Source of the DNA: JBAZQS01 sp041645075
GTDB taxonomy: Bacteria > Patescibacteriota > Patescibacteriia > 2-01-FULL-39-33
NCBI GenBank assembly: GCA_041645075.1
Contig: JBAZQS010000003.1
Span: forward strand, 1-64,000
Direction of reading: 5' to 3'
Length of the DNA stretch: 64,000 nucleotides
Below the pieces are notes generated by a model. The model saw only the letters and a program-made list of their open reading frames with translations, ran no database searches and had not been told where the DNA came from. Positions within the stretch are counted from its first letter, which is position 1. The number at the start of each line of letters is the position of its first letter. The translations under genes were made by a program, and so were the position numbers. This document shows positions 7,549-15,555 of the stretch, piece after piece.

Positions 7549-9192
7549 TTAAACGGTTGGCGCCTCTGCTGGCGCTGGCGGAACCGGGTCAGGACCGGGA
7601 ACTGGTTCGGGCGCCGGAGTTGGTTCCGGTTCCGGTGTCGGCTTAATGGCCAATTCCGGCTCGGGTTCGGGTTCTGGCGCGGGAGCAATTATTTCATCGG
7701 GCAGGACGACTTCTTCCGGCTCAATCGTCGGTTCATTAGTATTTAACGGCTCATCGGAATTTTCGCCGAGATTTTCCGCGGGCGGTTCAATGGCCGGTTC
7801 TTCTTCTTGTTCAGTATTTTCGCCGAGATTTTCCGCTGAAGATAAATCGGGATTTTCCGAGGCGATGTTATCCGGATTTTCCACGCTATTTTCATCGGAC
7901 AAATTTTCGTTATCAGCCGGCTGGGCTTCTTCCACAGTGGTGGTTTCAGCCGGTTCAGCCGAGACAATTTCCTCGGCTGGTTCTTCTATGATATTTTCCG
8001 ATTCGGCGACATAATTCGGGTCGTAATCTTGAGCCGTCGGGTCGTTTTTGGATAAATTGGGATTTTTGGGCGTACCGCAATTATAATCTTGAGCATTACT
8101 ATCCCAATAACTAAGCATTAGAGAAAGATCCGAACTTGACATAATCAAAGGTTCACAAGTATGCCAACTACTGGTGGCCATACCGTCACTTGGCACAATA
8201 TTTCTTTCCATTGATTTTTTGATAACGCCATTTGAACCAGCCGGCCAATTACTGTTGATAACGGCGGGGGTTTGGTCAATAATATTGCCATCAATATCTT
8301 TCAAAATTAAGGCGCCGTTATCGTCATACTCATTGTCAAAATTAATATTGACGCTTGTTAAATCAACATCCACATTCACCAGTGAATCAACTCTATTATA
8401 ATTAGCAATTAAGAAATAACCACCAGCTAAAATGATATTTGAAGTTGGAATTTCCAAATGACCGCCGCTGCCAGAAACCGCCCCGTCAATATCCCAATTG
8501 GAAATATCAATATCATGGCTCGTCATATTTCGCAACTCAATCCATTCGTCATGGGGTTTTAGGGTGTCGTCGTCTTCCTTGCTCCCCATCCACATAATTT
8601 CATTTATCACCACATCCCCCGGGCCGGGAATAGGCGGCTCTTGGGACGGCCACTCGCCCGAAGAAATGCTCATAGCGATAATTTCGGTATCGGTAAAACC
8701 GCTGGTATTGTCGGGCAGATTGATTTGCCAGCCGGAAAAGACGAGGTCAAAATTACAGGACTGATTTTCTACGGCCGGGTCGGTGGTGGTCGCTAATCTG
8801 GCGCTAAAAATAATATCCGCGTCCAGTAAAAAAGTCGTGGTCGCCGAAACAAAAGAGCTTAACGGCTGATAGATGCCGGAAATATCGTCTTTTACCTCCA
8901 AATACTGACATAAAGCGCCAGTGGAACTCGCCGTCACGGCCTGATAATTAAAATCAGCCGTACCCGCGTTAGCCAAAAAAACCGTGCTGGTTGCTTCGCT
9001 ATCCGCGATTAAAGTCGGCAAAAAACTGCCGCCGCCCGAGAGCGAAAAATCAAGCGTGCCGGCGGTAAAATTGGCCGCCCCTTGCTCAATATCGTTAAAA
9101 TAGGCAAAGGTCTCGCCAATCGCGGAAAGTCCCGCCCAATTCAAACCAATAAGCAATAAAAGGGTGGTTAATTTTAATATTATTTTTCTCAT
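7549..9192 (-). CDS. Secreted TasA/CalY-like protein with lamin-tail domain
   Basis: The 547-residue protein opens like camelysin/TasA proteins: a signal peptide, then GETFAYFNDIEQGAANFTAG and TLDFSL. A lamin-tail domain follows at about residues 195-310 (VINEIMWMGS...DEWIELRN...DISNWDI). The last 150 residues are a Pro/Glu/Asn-rich repetitive tail (repeated ENLGEN, PEPEPE), probably an extended stalk or wall-spanning segment. SipW, encoded 5 bp upstream, is the likely processing peptidase. The role in surface fibres is inferred from neighbours and the TasA-like start. Confidence 0.65.
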   Translation of the reverse strand: MRKIILKLTTLLLLIGLNWAGLSAIGETFAYFNDIEQGAANFTAGTLDFSLSGGGSFLPTLIADSEATSTVFLANAGTADFNYQAVTASSTGALCQYLEVKDDISGIYQPLSSFVSATTTFLLDADIIFSARLATTTDPAVENQSCNFDLVFSGWQINLPDNTSGFTDTEIIAMSISSGEWPSQEPPIPGPGDVVINEIMWMGSKEDDDTLKPHDEWIELRNMTSHDIDISNWDIDGAVSGSGGHLEIPTSNIILAGGYFLIANYNRVDSLVNVDVDLTSVNINFDNEYDDNGALILKDIDGNIIDQTPAVINSNWPAGSNGVIKKSMERNIVPSDGMATSSWHTCEPLIMSSSDLSLMLSYWDSNAQDYNCGTPKNPNLSKNDPTAQDYDPNYVAESENIIEEPAEEIVSAEPAETTTVEEAQPADNENLSDENSVENPDNIASENPDLSSAENLGENTEQEEEPAIEPPAENLGENSDEPLNTNEPTIEPEEVVLPDEIIAPAPEPEPEPELAIKPTPEPEPTPAPEPVPGPDPVPPAPAEAPTV

Positions 9193-9197
9193 TTTAT

Positions 9198-9725
9198 TTA
9201 GTCAACTTTATCAATTGTTTTTGTTTTCTTTTTCTTGATTTCTGCATAAATTTTCCTGGCCTCGTCATAAATGATTATTACCGCCGGCACAATGATAATA
9301 ATCATAAAGCCGATGGGTTTTTTGGCCGCGTCAACCGCATAGCCGAGATAAGGAACGGAAAAAATAACCTTGCCGACAACTTCATTGGTTAAAACCTCTT
9401 TTTGGTCTGGCGTGTTATTAGCGTCGCCTTTGGTAATGTAAATCGGCTTGCCTTCTTGAACGCGAATATCATTAATCCGATGGGTGGTTGGCGTTTGGTT
9501 TTTGCCGATTTTACCGAAAGTGATAATGTCGCCAATCTGATAATTGGCCGCCGGCTTTATGGCTACAACACTGCCGGTTTTTATGGTTGGCTCCATTGAG
9601 CCAGAAAGCACGGCCAAAACCTTGAAATTGCCAGTGAGGGGCAAAATGGAAATTATCAGCAAAAGAGCGATAACGGAAATTAAAACAATAACTAAATAAT
9701 AAAATATTTTGAATATTTTTGGCAT
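9198..9725 (-). CDS. sipW: SipW-type signal peptidase I
   Basis: This 175-residue membrane protein has an N-terminal helix, then VLSGSMEPTIKTGSVVAIKP with the catalytic Ser (SGSMEP), GDIITFGKIG, TTHRI with the His that replaces lysine in the ER/SipW class, and ITKGDANNTPD. A second membrane helix follows near residue 145. In Bacillus SipW releases TasA and TapA for biofilm fibres. Here it is flanked by three proteins whose N-termini look like TasA/CalY precursors, which supports the same job. Confidence 0.85.
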   Translation of the reverse strand: MPKIFKIFYYLVIVLISVIALLLIISILPLTGNFKVLAVLSGSMEPTIKTGSVVAIKPAANYQIGDIITFGKIGKNQTPTTHRINDIRVQEGKPIYITKGDANNTPDQKEVLTNEVVGKVIFSVPYLGYAVDAAKKPIGFMIIIIVPAVIIIYDEARKIYAEIKKKKTKTIDKVD

Positions 9726-9761
9726 GTTTTATTTCTTTTTTTCTACTATTTTAAATCCTTT

Positions 9762-9795
9762 ATGGTCCCCCACTTTTTTTAAAGTGGGGGACGAA
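9762..9795. terminator. Hairpin between TasA-like gene and sipW
   Basis: GTCCCCCACT and AGTGGGGGAC pair across a T-rich loop in the 83-bp gap. The stem has no long U-run on the minus strand. It may attenuate transcription between the abundant fibre protein and sipW, or simply be one of the many palindromic repeats. Confidence 0.5.
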
Positions 9796-9808
9796 AAGGA
9801 TTCAAGTA

Positions 9809-10528
9809 TTACTGACTCGCGTCCTGATTTAGGGTGAAAATCATGGTCAAATCAAAAATGTCTCCCTGGAAATCATTGCCGGCTTCGTTGGCAAATTTAA
9901 CGCCCATTTCATAGTCATACATACCCATATTGACAGGAGGTGGAAGATTGTCCAGAACATCATTCTTTAAATCATAAAAACTGATTTTCCCGTCGCCATT
10001 CTGGTCCTCTATTTTCCAGTCATTGCTCTGGCCTAATAAGGTTCCAGTACAAGTATGGTTTGAGCTGTTATATAATGCCCTTTTTTCACCGGTTAAACAA
10101 TCTATACAGCCAAAATCTTTATAAATACATCTGGTAATTAACATTTCCTTTGCCATTTCGCCCGGGTGCAAATTTGTTTGACAATCAGTGTCCCCTTCCA
10201 GACAAGGATTTTCTTCAACCACGGAATAATCACTGGTTATTTCAAGGTGATTTCCCGGCACGGTGCTGTCCCAAGATTCCTGCATTTGAACCAGAGGAAT
10301 TCTAAAATCCCACGCATCCCCCGGCTTTACATCGGGGGGAGCGGTCCAGGTAGCGTGAACTCCATCTCCCCAGTCCTCATCCTGATCTCTAATTTTCAAA
10401 TCCAAAATGCCGGCTGAAAATGTGTTTCCACTACTTGTTTCCGTATCCTGAAAATAGGCAATGGTTCCGCCAATGGCAATTGTTGCAACCACGGCAATAA
10501 TACTCAAACTGATTAGTATTCTTTTCAT
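9809..10528 (-). CDS. TasA/CalY-like surface fibre protein
   Basis: The 239-residue protein starts with a signal peptide and the family hallmark GGTIAYFQDTETSSGNTFSAG followed by LDLKI. The body is beta-rich, with cysteines in the middle (ENPCLEGDTDCQTN, ITRCIYKDFGCIDCLTGEK) that may form disulphides or bind metal. An EF-hand-like run, DQNGDGKISFYDL, sits at about residues 184-196 and suggests calcium binding. It lies between another TasA-like gene and sipW, so it is probably a SipW substrate and fibre subunit. Confidence 0.75.
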   Translation of the reverse strand: MKRILISLSIIAVVATIAIGGTIAYFQDTETSSGNTFSAGILDLKIRDQDEDWGDGVHATWTAPPDVKPGDAWDFRIPLVQMQESWDSTVPGNHLEITSDYSVVEENPCLEGDTDCQTNLHPGEMAKEMLITRCIYKDFGCIDCLTGEKRALYNSSNHTCTGTLLGQSNDWKIEDQNGDGKISFYDLKNDVLDNLPPPVNMGMYDYEMGVKFANEAGNDFQGDIFDLTMIFTLNQDASQ

Positions 10529-10542
10529 ATTAATTTTTATTT

Positions 10543-10577
10543 ACCCGCCCCGCCCCTCGCGAGAGGCGGGGTTGGCC
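10543..10577. repeat. GC-rich palindrome between the two TasA-like genes
   Basis: The sequence CCCGCCCCGCCCCTCGCGAG and its mirror AGGCGGGG form a stem. It resembles the palindrome inserted in rpsK (shared CCCCTCGCGAG core). It could reduce read-through between the two genes. Confidence 0.5.
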
Positions 10578-10600
10578 GGATTTAAGAAATCAGTGAGAGA

Positions 10601-11380
10601 TTATTCTGGCTGACTCTGTGGACTGCACAAAAATCTGTCGTTATTCCTTGCCTGCTCGGTGTAGAAAGAAATGTCAGATACATAGCTGTCGCTCTGAACG
10701 ATGTTGCCAGTTGTCCATGGTAAACTCCAAGATACGCCAAGATAGTAGTTATTGCTACCAATAAGTGGTCCGGCGCCGGTAAACACATTTCCGTTTGCGT
10801 CAGCTAAAGGTAAGGTTACTGTTCGGGTAGGCGCAATGCCGGTGCCAATTAAATTATCACAATCTGGCTGATAAATATTGTCTCCGGGCCTTGCATTTGG
10901 GTACTCATCATTAATCTCAGGAGTACACACATCCGCCCAAATCGTACCGGTAAGAGCTTGCGCTAATTCGCCATCGTTTAAGTTACTTGGATCCTCTTGT
11001 GTCTCTCCTGGTTCTGCTAATTCTGGTTCGGTGGAGCTCATATCGTCGTTTTTGACCGGAGTCACGGTCATACAACCCCAAGCATTGTTGTCATAAACAT
11101 GCAAGCTGATAGTTCCCTCGCCGTAATCACCGGGTTTGAGATCCGCGAAATTAAAGAATTTCTCATTGGTTAAGTCCGTCAATCTCCATTGGCCGGCGTT
11201 TGGGTCCCCGTCAACTCGCTTATTAAAATAGCCCTCATAATCCACCTTCAAATCAATTGCCCCAGCGGTAAAAGTGTTGCCAGTGCTGGTTTCAGTGTCG
11301 CTGAAGTAGGCGGTGGTCGCGCCGATGGCCACGGCGGCGACAAAGGCGATAACCGCCAAACTTAATAAAACTTTTTTCAT
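10601..11380 (-). CDS. TasA/CalY-like surface fibre protein (first of cluster)
   Basis: The 259-residue protein begins with a signal peptide and GATTAYFSDTETSTGNTFTAG, then AIDLKVDYEG, which is the camelysin/TasA pattern. The start has a good Shine-Dalgarno (AGGAGGAATTT about 20 bp upstream, in an A/T-rich leader). It is the first gene of the minus-strand run down to 6134. The N-terminus is nearly identical in plan to the next gene, so the two are likely paralogues. A role as a SipW-processed extracellular fibre is inferred from this context. Confidence 0.75.
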   Translation of the reverse strand: MKKVLLSLAVIAFVAAVAIGATTAYFSDTETSTGNTFTAGAIDLKVDYEGYFNKRVDGDPNAGQWRLTDLTNEKFFNFADLKPGDYGEGTISLHVYDNNAWGCMTVTPVKNDDMSSTEPELAEPGETQEDPSNLNDGELAQALTGTIWADVCTPEINDEYPNARPGDNIYQPDCDNLIGTGIAPTRTVTLPLADANGNVFTGAGPLIGSNNYYLGVSWSLPWTTGNIVQSDSYVSDISFYTEQARNNDRFLCSPQSQPE

Positions 11381-11529
11381 ACTTTTGTTTTTTTATTAAT
11401 AATTAAATTCCTCCTAAATTAAACTTTCAACTTTAAACAATTAGGGTTAAACTGCTTTGAGCAATTCGACTTTAGAAACCACTAAATTGATTAAAGCGCG
11501 CAATGCAATATGTAAAATAAGTTATTTTT

Positions 11530-11745
11530 TAAAATAAAAAAACGCCTCAAAAAATCAGGCGCTTAACGTTTTATTGGATTGACTCGCATTATTCGGAAGG
11601 AAATTTCAGCTTGTTTTTCTACCGACATTTGCTAAAAGTAATTTTTTATTCCCCCCTAAAAATGCTAAACAACCTTATCCCCCTTAAACATTACTGCCTT
11701 ATTTTATCACCGCTCTAAAATAGGCGCAATGGCATAAGCGGTGGA
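11530..11745 (-). ncRNA. Candidate short terminated transcript upstream of the TasA-like operon
   Basis: In the 443-bp gap on the minus strand there is TTGCGC, a 17-bp spacer and TAAAAT (about 11700-11730). About 165 bases later a hairpin (CGCCT, 9-base loop, AGGCG) is followed by seven T (11533-11560). A 21-codon frame (11563-11628) ends just before the hairpin but lacks a Shine-Dalgarno. It could be a small RNA, an attenuator or a tiny protein. The sequence matches no riboswitch I know. Confidence 0.3.
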
Positions 11746-11797
11746 TAACTTTTAATTTATTTCAGCTAAATTTAAAATATCCCAGTAATAAGTGTTT

Positions 11798-11813
11798 ATG
11801 AGATGGTTACAAA
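11798..11813. repeat. Solo terminal repeat of the GAGATGGTTACAAAA element
   Basis: ATGAGATGGTTACAAA matches the ends of the 180-bp elements at 13616 and 15556. It lies 11 bp after the stop codon of the PEBP gene, the same 3'-end placement as the full copies. Confidence 0.55.
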
Positions 11814-11823
11814 TCAAAATCTG

Positions 11824-12381
11824 CTATCTTTTATATAAGCCGGTCAAGACCGCCTGCTCAATGACGCGATCACCCAGCGCTTCTTTAAATTTATTCTTGT
11901 CTGTATTTTCGTCCAAAACCAGATTATCGCTTAAAGCGTAAAGCTTGAAATTATAGCGATGAACGCCCGAGGGCGGACAAGGCCCGTCATAAGTAGAGCG
12001 TCCAAAATCATTTATACCCACGGCCGCGCCACTGGGAACGCTATTTTCGGTAATTTCTCGCGTATCGGACGAAATATTCCAAACCAGCCAATGGACAAAG
12101 TCGCCACTGGGAGAATCCGGGTCATCCACCATCAAGGCCAGACCCTTGGCGCCATCGGGAACACCGCTGATGGCCAGCGGCGGATTAACATTTTTCCCGC
12201 CACAAGTGTATTGGGCAGGCAGGGATTGATTCGGCTCAAAGGCCGGACTGGTTAATTTCATATTGCCTAATTTAAAATTTTGAATTAAATTTTTATGATT
12301 GGCAGACCTTTGGAAAATAAAAAATATTCCGGCGATTACCGCCAACGCCGTAATAATTAAAATGATTGTGTTTTTTTTCAT
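11824..12381 (-). CDS. PEBP-family (YbhB/YbcL-like) protein, membrane anchored
   Basis: The 185-residue protein has an N-terminal hydrophobic helix (about residues 5-24). It is followed by the phosphatidylethanolamine-binding-protein fold signatures MVDDPDSPSGDFVHWLVWNI and DGPCPPSGVHRYNFKLYAL. Bacterial members bind anionic ligands and their role is uncertain. The anchor places the domain outside the membrane. The gene is 8 bp downstream of mnmA and is probably read from the same transcript. Confidence 0.85.
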   Translation of the reverse strand: MKKNTIILIITALAVIAGIFFIFQRSANHKNLIQNFKLGNMKLTSPAFEPNQSLPAQYTCGGKNVNPPLAISGVPDGAKGLALMVDDPDSPSGDFVHWLVWNISSDTREITENSVPSGAAVGINDFGRSTYDGPCPPSGVHRYNFKLYALSDNLVLDENTDKNKFKEALGDRVIEQAVLTGLYKR

Positions 12382-12389
12382 ATTTGAAT

Positions 12390-13604
12390 TTATTTAATAA
12401 TGCCGCCACCTAAAACCTCATCACCATTATAAAAAACCGCGGATTGGCCGGGCATAATGGCGCGCTGGGATTTTTTAAACTTTACAGTAAGGAATCTCCC
12501 ACCCCCTGCCCCGACTTGGCGTCGGGACGTCCCCCTCTGGCAGGGGGACAAAATAATACAATTGGCGGCCCGGCCGTGATAGCGGATCTGTACTTTACAT
12601 TTTAAAGGAAATTTCGGTTTCTTGCCAATCCAATTAATATTATGGCAAAAAAACTCTTTTTGATAAATAGCGGAATTATTTTGATTTTTAGTGACAATCA
12701 ATAAATTCTTTTTGCGGTCAAAGCCGCAGACATACCAAGGTCCACCCGATAGGCCGATACCGCTTCGTTGGCCAAGGGTATAAAGCGGGAGGCCTTGATG
12801 GGTACCCAATACAGACCCCTCCCCAACCCTCCCCTTGTAAAGGGGAGGGGGTTTAATATGCGGCCTCCCCTTATAAAAAATGGGGGAATAAATAATAATT
12901 TTTCCGGGTTTTAATTTCAAATATCTTTTCAAAAAATCATAATGGCTTTCGCCCACAAAACAAATCTCTTGGCTGTCCTTTTTATCATGAACCGGCAGTT
13001 TAAATTTTTTGGCCAATTTCCTGACTTCGCTTTTTTCATAATCCCCCACTGGAAACAGCAAATACTTTAATTGCGATTGCCCTAAATTGTACAAAAAATA
13101 TGATTGGTCTTTATTCTCATCTTTTCCACGCAATAATTTTAATTTTGGATTTTGGATTTGTTTGGGATTTAGGATTTGGGATTTAGGATTTTCCGCCAAC
13201 AGGCGGACATAATGCCCCGTCGCCAGATAATCGGCGCTAAAAATCGTTCTAACTTTTTTCAGCAAAAGGTCAAATTTTATAAATTTGTTGCAGGCCACGC
13301 AGGGATTCGGCGTTTTGCCTCGGCCGTATTCTTTGAGAAATTCATCCACGATTATTTTTTTAAATGCCGGGCCGAAATTTAATTTATGAAACGGAATATC
13401 TAAAATATCCGCCACCCACTTGGCCTCATTAAATGATTCTAAACTGCAACACCGATTTTCACCGTATATCTTGCCGGTAGGAAACCAAAATTGCATAAAC
13501 ACACCCACCACCTCATAACCCTGTTCTTTTAATAAGGCCGCGGCCACCGAAGAGTCCACGCCGCCGGACATAGCGACCACAACTTTTTTACCATTATCTT
13601 TCAT
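12390..13604 (-). CDS. mnmA: tRNA-uridine 2-sulfurtransferase MnmA
   Basis: MnmA puts the 2-thio group on U34 of tRNAs for Lys, Glu and Gln. The PP-loop AMSGGVDSSVAA is at the N-terminus. The catalytic cysteines are in NPCVACN and EICFVGE, and YTLGQRSGIG marks the central domain. At 404 residues it is 30-40 longer than usual. The excess maps to two palindromic repeats read in frame: one encodes SPIFYKGRPHIKPPPLYKGR (12814-12892), and the other encodes SPCQRGTSRRQVGAGGG near the C-terminus (12496-12550). The frame is intact, so activity is likely retained. Confidence 0.92.
   Translation of the reverse strand: MKDNGKKVVVAMSGGVDSSVAAALLKEQGYEVVGVFMQFWFPTGKIYGENRCCSLESFNEAKWVADILDIPFHKLNFGPAFKKIIVDEFLKEYGRGKTPNPCVACNKFIKFDLLLKKVRTIFSADYLATGHYVRLLAENPKSQILNPKQIQNPKLKLLRGKDENKDQSYFLYNLGQSQLKYLLFPVGDYEKSEVRKLAKKFKLPVHDKKDSQEICFVGESHYDFLKRYLKLKPGKIIIYSPIFYKGRPHIKPPPLYKGRVGEGSVLGTHQGLPLYTLGQRSGIGLSGGPWYVCGFDRKKNLLIVTKNQNNSAIYQKEFFCHNINWIGKKPKFPLKCKVQIRYHGRAANCIILSPCQRGTSRRQVGAGGGRFLTVKFKKSQRAIMPGQSAVFYNGDEVLGGGIIK
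12496..12550. repeat. Nested palindrome inserted in mnmA (C-terminal site)
   Basis: An outer pair CCCCCTGCC/GGCAGGGGG encloses an inner pair CCCGAC/GTCGGG. The inner core belongs to the CGACGT-type family seen in terminators at 33573 and 60007. It is translated as SPCQRGTSRRQVGAGG, a stretch absent from normal MnmA. Confidence 0.7.
12814..12892. repeat. Two adjacent palindromes inserted in mnmA (central site)
   Basis: The first 40 bases (CCCCTCCCCAACCCTCCCCT and its mirrored arm) recur almost unchanged between genes at about 40494-40533, differing at one loop base. A second short palindrome, CCTCCCCTTATAAAAAATGG, follows. They are translated as a 25-residue insert just before the conserved GLPLYTLGQR of MnmA. 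Confidence 0.75.
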
Positions 13605-13615
13605 AAATATTATTT

Positions 13616-13800
13616 GAGATGGTTACAAAACTATTTTAGCTATAAATTTAGGACTTTTTGAGCGAGACAAGGAGGGCCAGCAAAAAGATCTGAGCCGCCC
13701 CGACGTAACATCGGGGCGGTGAAAATCTTTTTGCGCCAGCCTGACGCAGTCGCAGCCAAAAAGGACAAATTTAGAGAAATATAGTTTTGTAACTATCTCA
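13616..13800. mobile_element. MITE-like palindromic element, copy 1
   Basis: A 185-bp element begins GAGATGGTTACAAAACTAT and ends with the inverted ATAGTTTTGTAACTATCTC. The arms continue to pair imperfectly through GGACTTTTTGAGCG and GGACAAATTTAG, with a CCGCCCCGACGT-type palindrome at the centre. There is no coding capacity. Its right end abuts the stop codon of the lipid kinase gene (TAA at 13801-13803). It could fold into one long hairpin and act as a terminator. Confidence 0.7.
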
Positions 13801-14685
13801 TTAAGGAATTACAACCTCAAGGGCTTTCGGCAAGACCTCTACCTCTATTTCCTTGGAAATTTTCAGGTAATCGCCGTCTATCTGGTAGGAATTCCAGCCA
13901 CGATTCAAATAAATCTTAAAATAATCATTATCCAAGGTAAAAATGTGTTTTTTCGGCTGTTGGCGCCAAAGCAAATAAAAAAGGTCGCTGATTAAAGAAA
14001 GCAGGGTTTTATTGGTAAAAACATAAAGATTTAAAATGCCGTCTTGCCAGTCAATATTCTTTTTCAATTTCAAGCCGAAATAATTTATGGCGTTAAAAAT
14101 AACCAAACTATTGCCCTTGACCCAAAATGTTTTATTTTGCGTTTTGATTTTAAATTTAATCTTTCTAATCTTAATTTTATTAAAAATAAATCGCCATAAA
14201 TAGCCAAAATAACCAAACTTATTTTTTAAATCGCCGGGGGTGCTGGCAATAACATGGGAAATATAGCCGATTGAAAGCCCCACCAAAAAATAATGATTCT
14301 GGTTTATTAGGCCAACGTCAATTTTAACGGTTTTTTCCGGTTGAGCCAATAACTTTATCGCTTGCTTGACGGTCAGAGGAATTCCCAGATCCGTGGCCAT
14401 AACATTGGCCGAACCAAAAGGAATGATGCCAAGCGGGGCTGATAATTTATTATTTAAAATTGTCTTCGTCGCCACCTTAACCGTGCCGTCACCGCCCACC
14501 GCCACCACCAACTCCGTTCCCAAAAAATTATGCCCCGAAATCGCGGTTTCAAAATTATCATTTAAATAAAACAAATCAACTTGGTAGCCAAGCTCTTCAA
14601 GCTTATTTCTCACTAAGCCCTCAATATCCTGCTTGGTCATCAGGCCGGCGGATTTGTTGAAAATTACTAAAGCAATTTTGGTCAT
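13801..14685 (-). CDS. Diacylglycerol/sphingosine kinase-family lipid kinase
   Basis: The 294-residue protein has the DAGK catalytic signature: VVAVGGDGTVKVATKTILNN, then PLGIIPFGSANVMATDLGIP, which is the nucleotide-binding GGDGT motif and its PxGTAN-like partner. Members (YegS/DgkB/BmrU) phosphorylate diacylglycerol or related lipids at the inner membrane face. The next gene upstream, 54 bp away, is a CDP-archaeol-synthase-like enzyme that would use a phosphorylated lipid and CTP. The two could act in sequence. The stop codon coincides with the MITE boundary. Confidence 0.8.
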   Translation of the reverse strand: MTKIALVIFNKSAGLMTKQDIEGLVRNKLEELGYQVDLFYLNDNFETAISGHNFLGTELVVAVGGDGTVKVATKTILNNKLSAPLGIIPFGSANVMATDLGIPLTVKQAIKLLAQPEKTVKIDVGLINQNHYFLVGLSIGYISHVIASTPGDLKNKFGYFGYLWRFIFNKIKIRKIKFKIKTQNKTFWVKGNSLVIFNAINYFGLKLKKNIDWQDGILNLYVFTNKTLLSLISDLFYLLWRQQPKKHIFTLDNDYFKIYLNRGWNSYQIDGDYLKISKEIEVEVLPKALEVVIP

Positions 14686-14739
14686 TGTCGTTTATTCGCA
14701 GTAGTTTATTCGTAATTCGTAATTTGAAATTTTAAAATA

Positions 14740-15294
14740 TTACCACCAAACTTTTTTAAGGCCCAACAAATATGAAATCAGGTTGACAAGGGGATGGAGA
14801 ATTAAAGTGATTAAAAGCGAGGCCAAAATAATTTCTACCGACGGCTTATAAATCAAGGAGATGAAAATAAAAAAACCGATGATAAAATCAAGCTGGTCAA
14901 AAATCGGCCAGGACTGGCCCGAGGCGAGATGCAAACGCCGCTTCAAAAAACTTTTAATTAAGTCGCCCAAAATCGCGCCCAAGCCGGCCAGCACGCCAAA
15001 AGACAAAAACATGGCATCATAATTTACAATGGAAATCTGATAAAAAAAATCATAACCAAACAAAGATGCCTGAATAATAGTGACCACTAAAGACATAATT
15101 ACCGCCGCGATAATCCCCCGCCAGGTTTTATTCTGGCCGAATAAAAAATCTTGGCCCAATTTCAAGCCGCCATCAATCGGCTTGGCCATTGATTTCAATA
15201 AGCCGAGTTTATCAAAAATTACCGGCGCCATATTGGCAAAATAAGCCGGCAAAAGTAAATAAAAACTTTTTATCAGATAATCAAGGTAGGGCAT
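14740..15294 (-). CDS. CDP-archaeol synthase-like integral membrane protein (CarS/DUF46 family)
   Basis: The 184-residue protein has about five membrane helices. It shows the CarS family blocks LLPAYFANMAPVIF, KPIDGGLKLGQDFLFGQNKT followed by WRG, LGDLIKSFLKRRLHL, and DQLDFIIG. Archaeal CarS makes CDP-archaeol from CTP and unsaturated archaetidic acid. Bacterial homologues exist but their substrate is not established. Pairing with a lipid kinase suggests activation of a scavenged or unusual lipid to a CDP form. Membership is well supported by motif order; the substrate is unknown. Confidence 0.75.
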   Translation of the reverse strand: MPYLDYLIKSFYLLLPAYFANMAPVIFDKLGLLKSMAKPIDGGLKLGQDFLFGQNKTWRGIIAAVIMSLVVTIIQASLFGYDFFYQISIVNYDAMFLSFGVLAGLGAILGDLIKSFLKRRLHLASGQSWPIFDQLDFIIGFFIFISLIYKPSVEIILASLLITLILHPLVNLISYLLGLKKVWW

Positions 15295-15347
15295 ATTGAT
15301 TATATTTTACTATAAATTTGCGAGATATTCAATATAAATTATTCTAT

Positions 15348-15376
15348 TTGCTAAATCCCCTATTTTAATATAGAAT
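15348..15376 (+). promoter_or_regulatory. Promoter for a candidate small RNA
   Basis: TTGCTA (15348-15353), a 17-bp spacer and TAGAAT (15371-15376) on the plus strand lie in a region with no plus-strand gene. A structured sequence and a terminator stem follow directly. Confidence 0.5.
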
Positions 15377-15381
15377 ACAAT

Positions 15382-15555
15382 CAGAAAAGATAGTGGATAT
15401 GCGCGGGGTTTCACATATCGGGAGAACAAAAATCTTTTCTGCCCACCAATTTATCCAACCAAAAAATCGAAAGAAACCCATCTTAAAACTTCCCACCACT
15501 GCTTCCCGGATAACAAAAAAGCGACGAACACCATCCCTTCGTCGCTTTCTCATTT
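15382..15555 (+). ncRNA. Candidate structured non-coding RNA
   Basis: Downstream of the promoter a perfect 10-bp pair CAGAAAAGAT (15382-15391) / ATCTTTTCTG (15432-15441) encloses a second pair GATATG/CATATC. The transcript would end at an 11-bp stem AAAGCGACGAA/TTCGTCGCTTT (15518-15548). The expected length is about 170 nt. It does not resemble 4.5S, 6S, tmRNA or RNase P in conserved motifs that I can see. A minus-strand frame of 62 codons covers the same bases but has no ribosome binding site. The stem could also be a bidirectional terminator. Confidence 0.4.

Noticed and set aside
15365..15553. 62-codon minus-strand frame as a gene
   Set aside because: No Shine-Dalgarno; it lies over the plus-strand promoter and the terminator stem.
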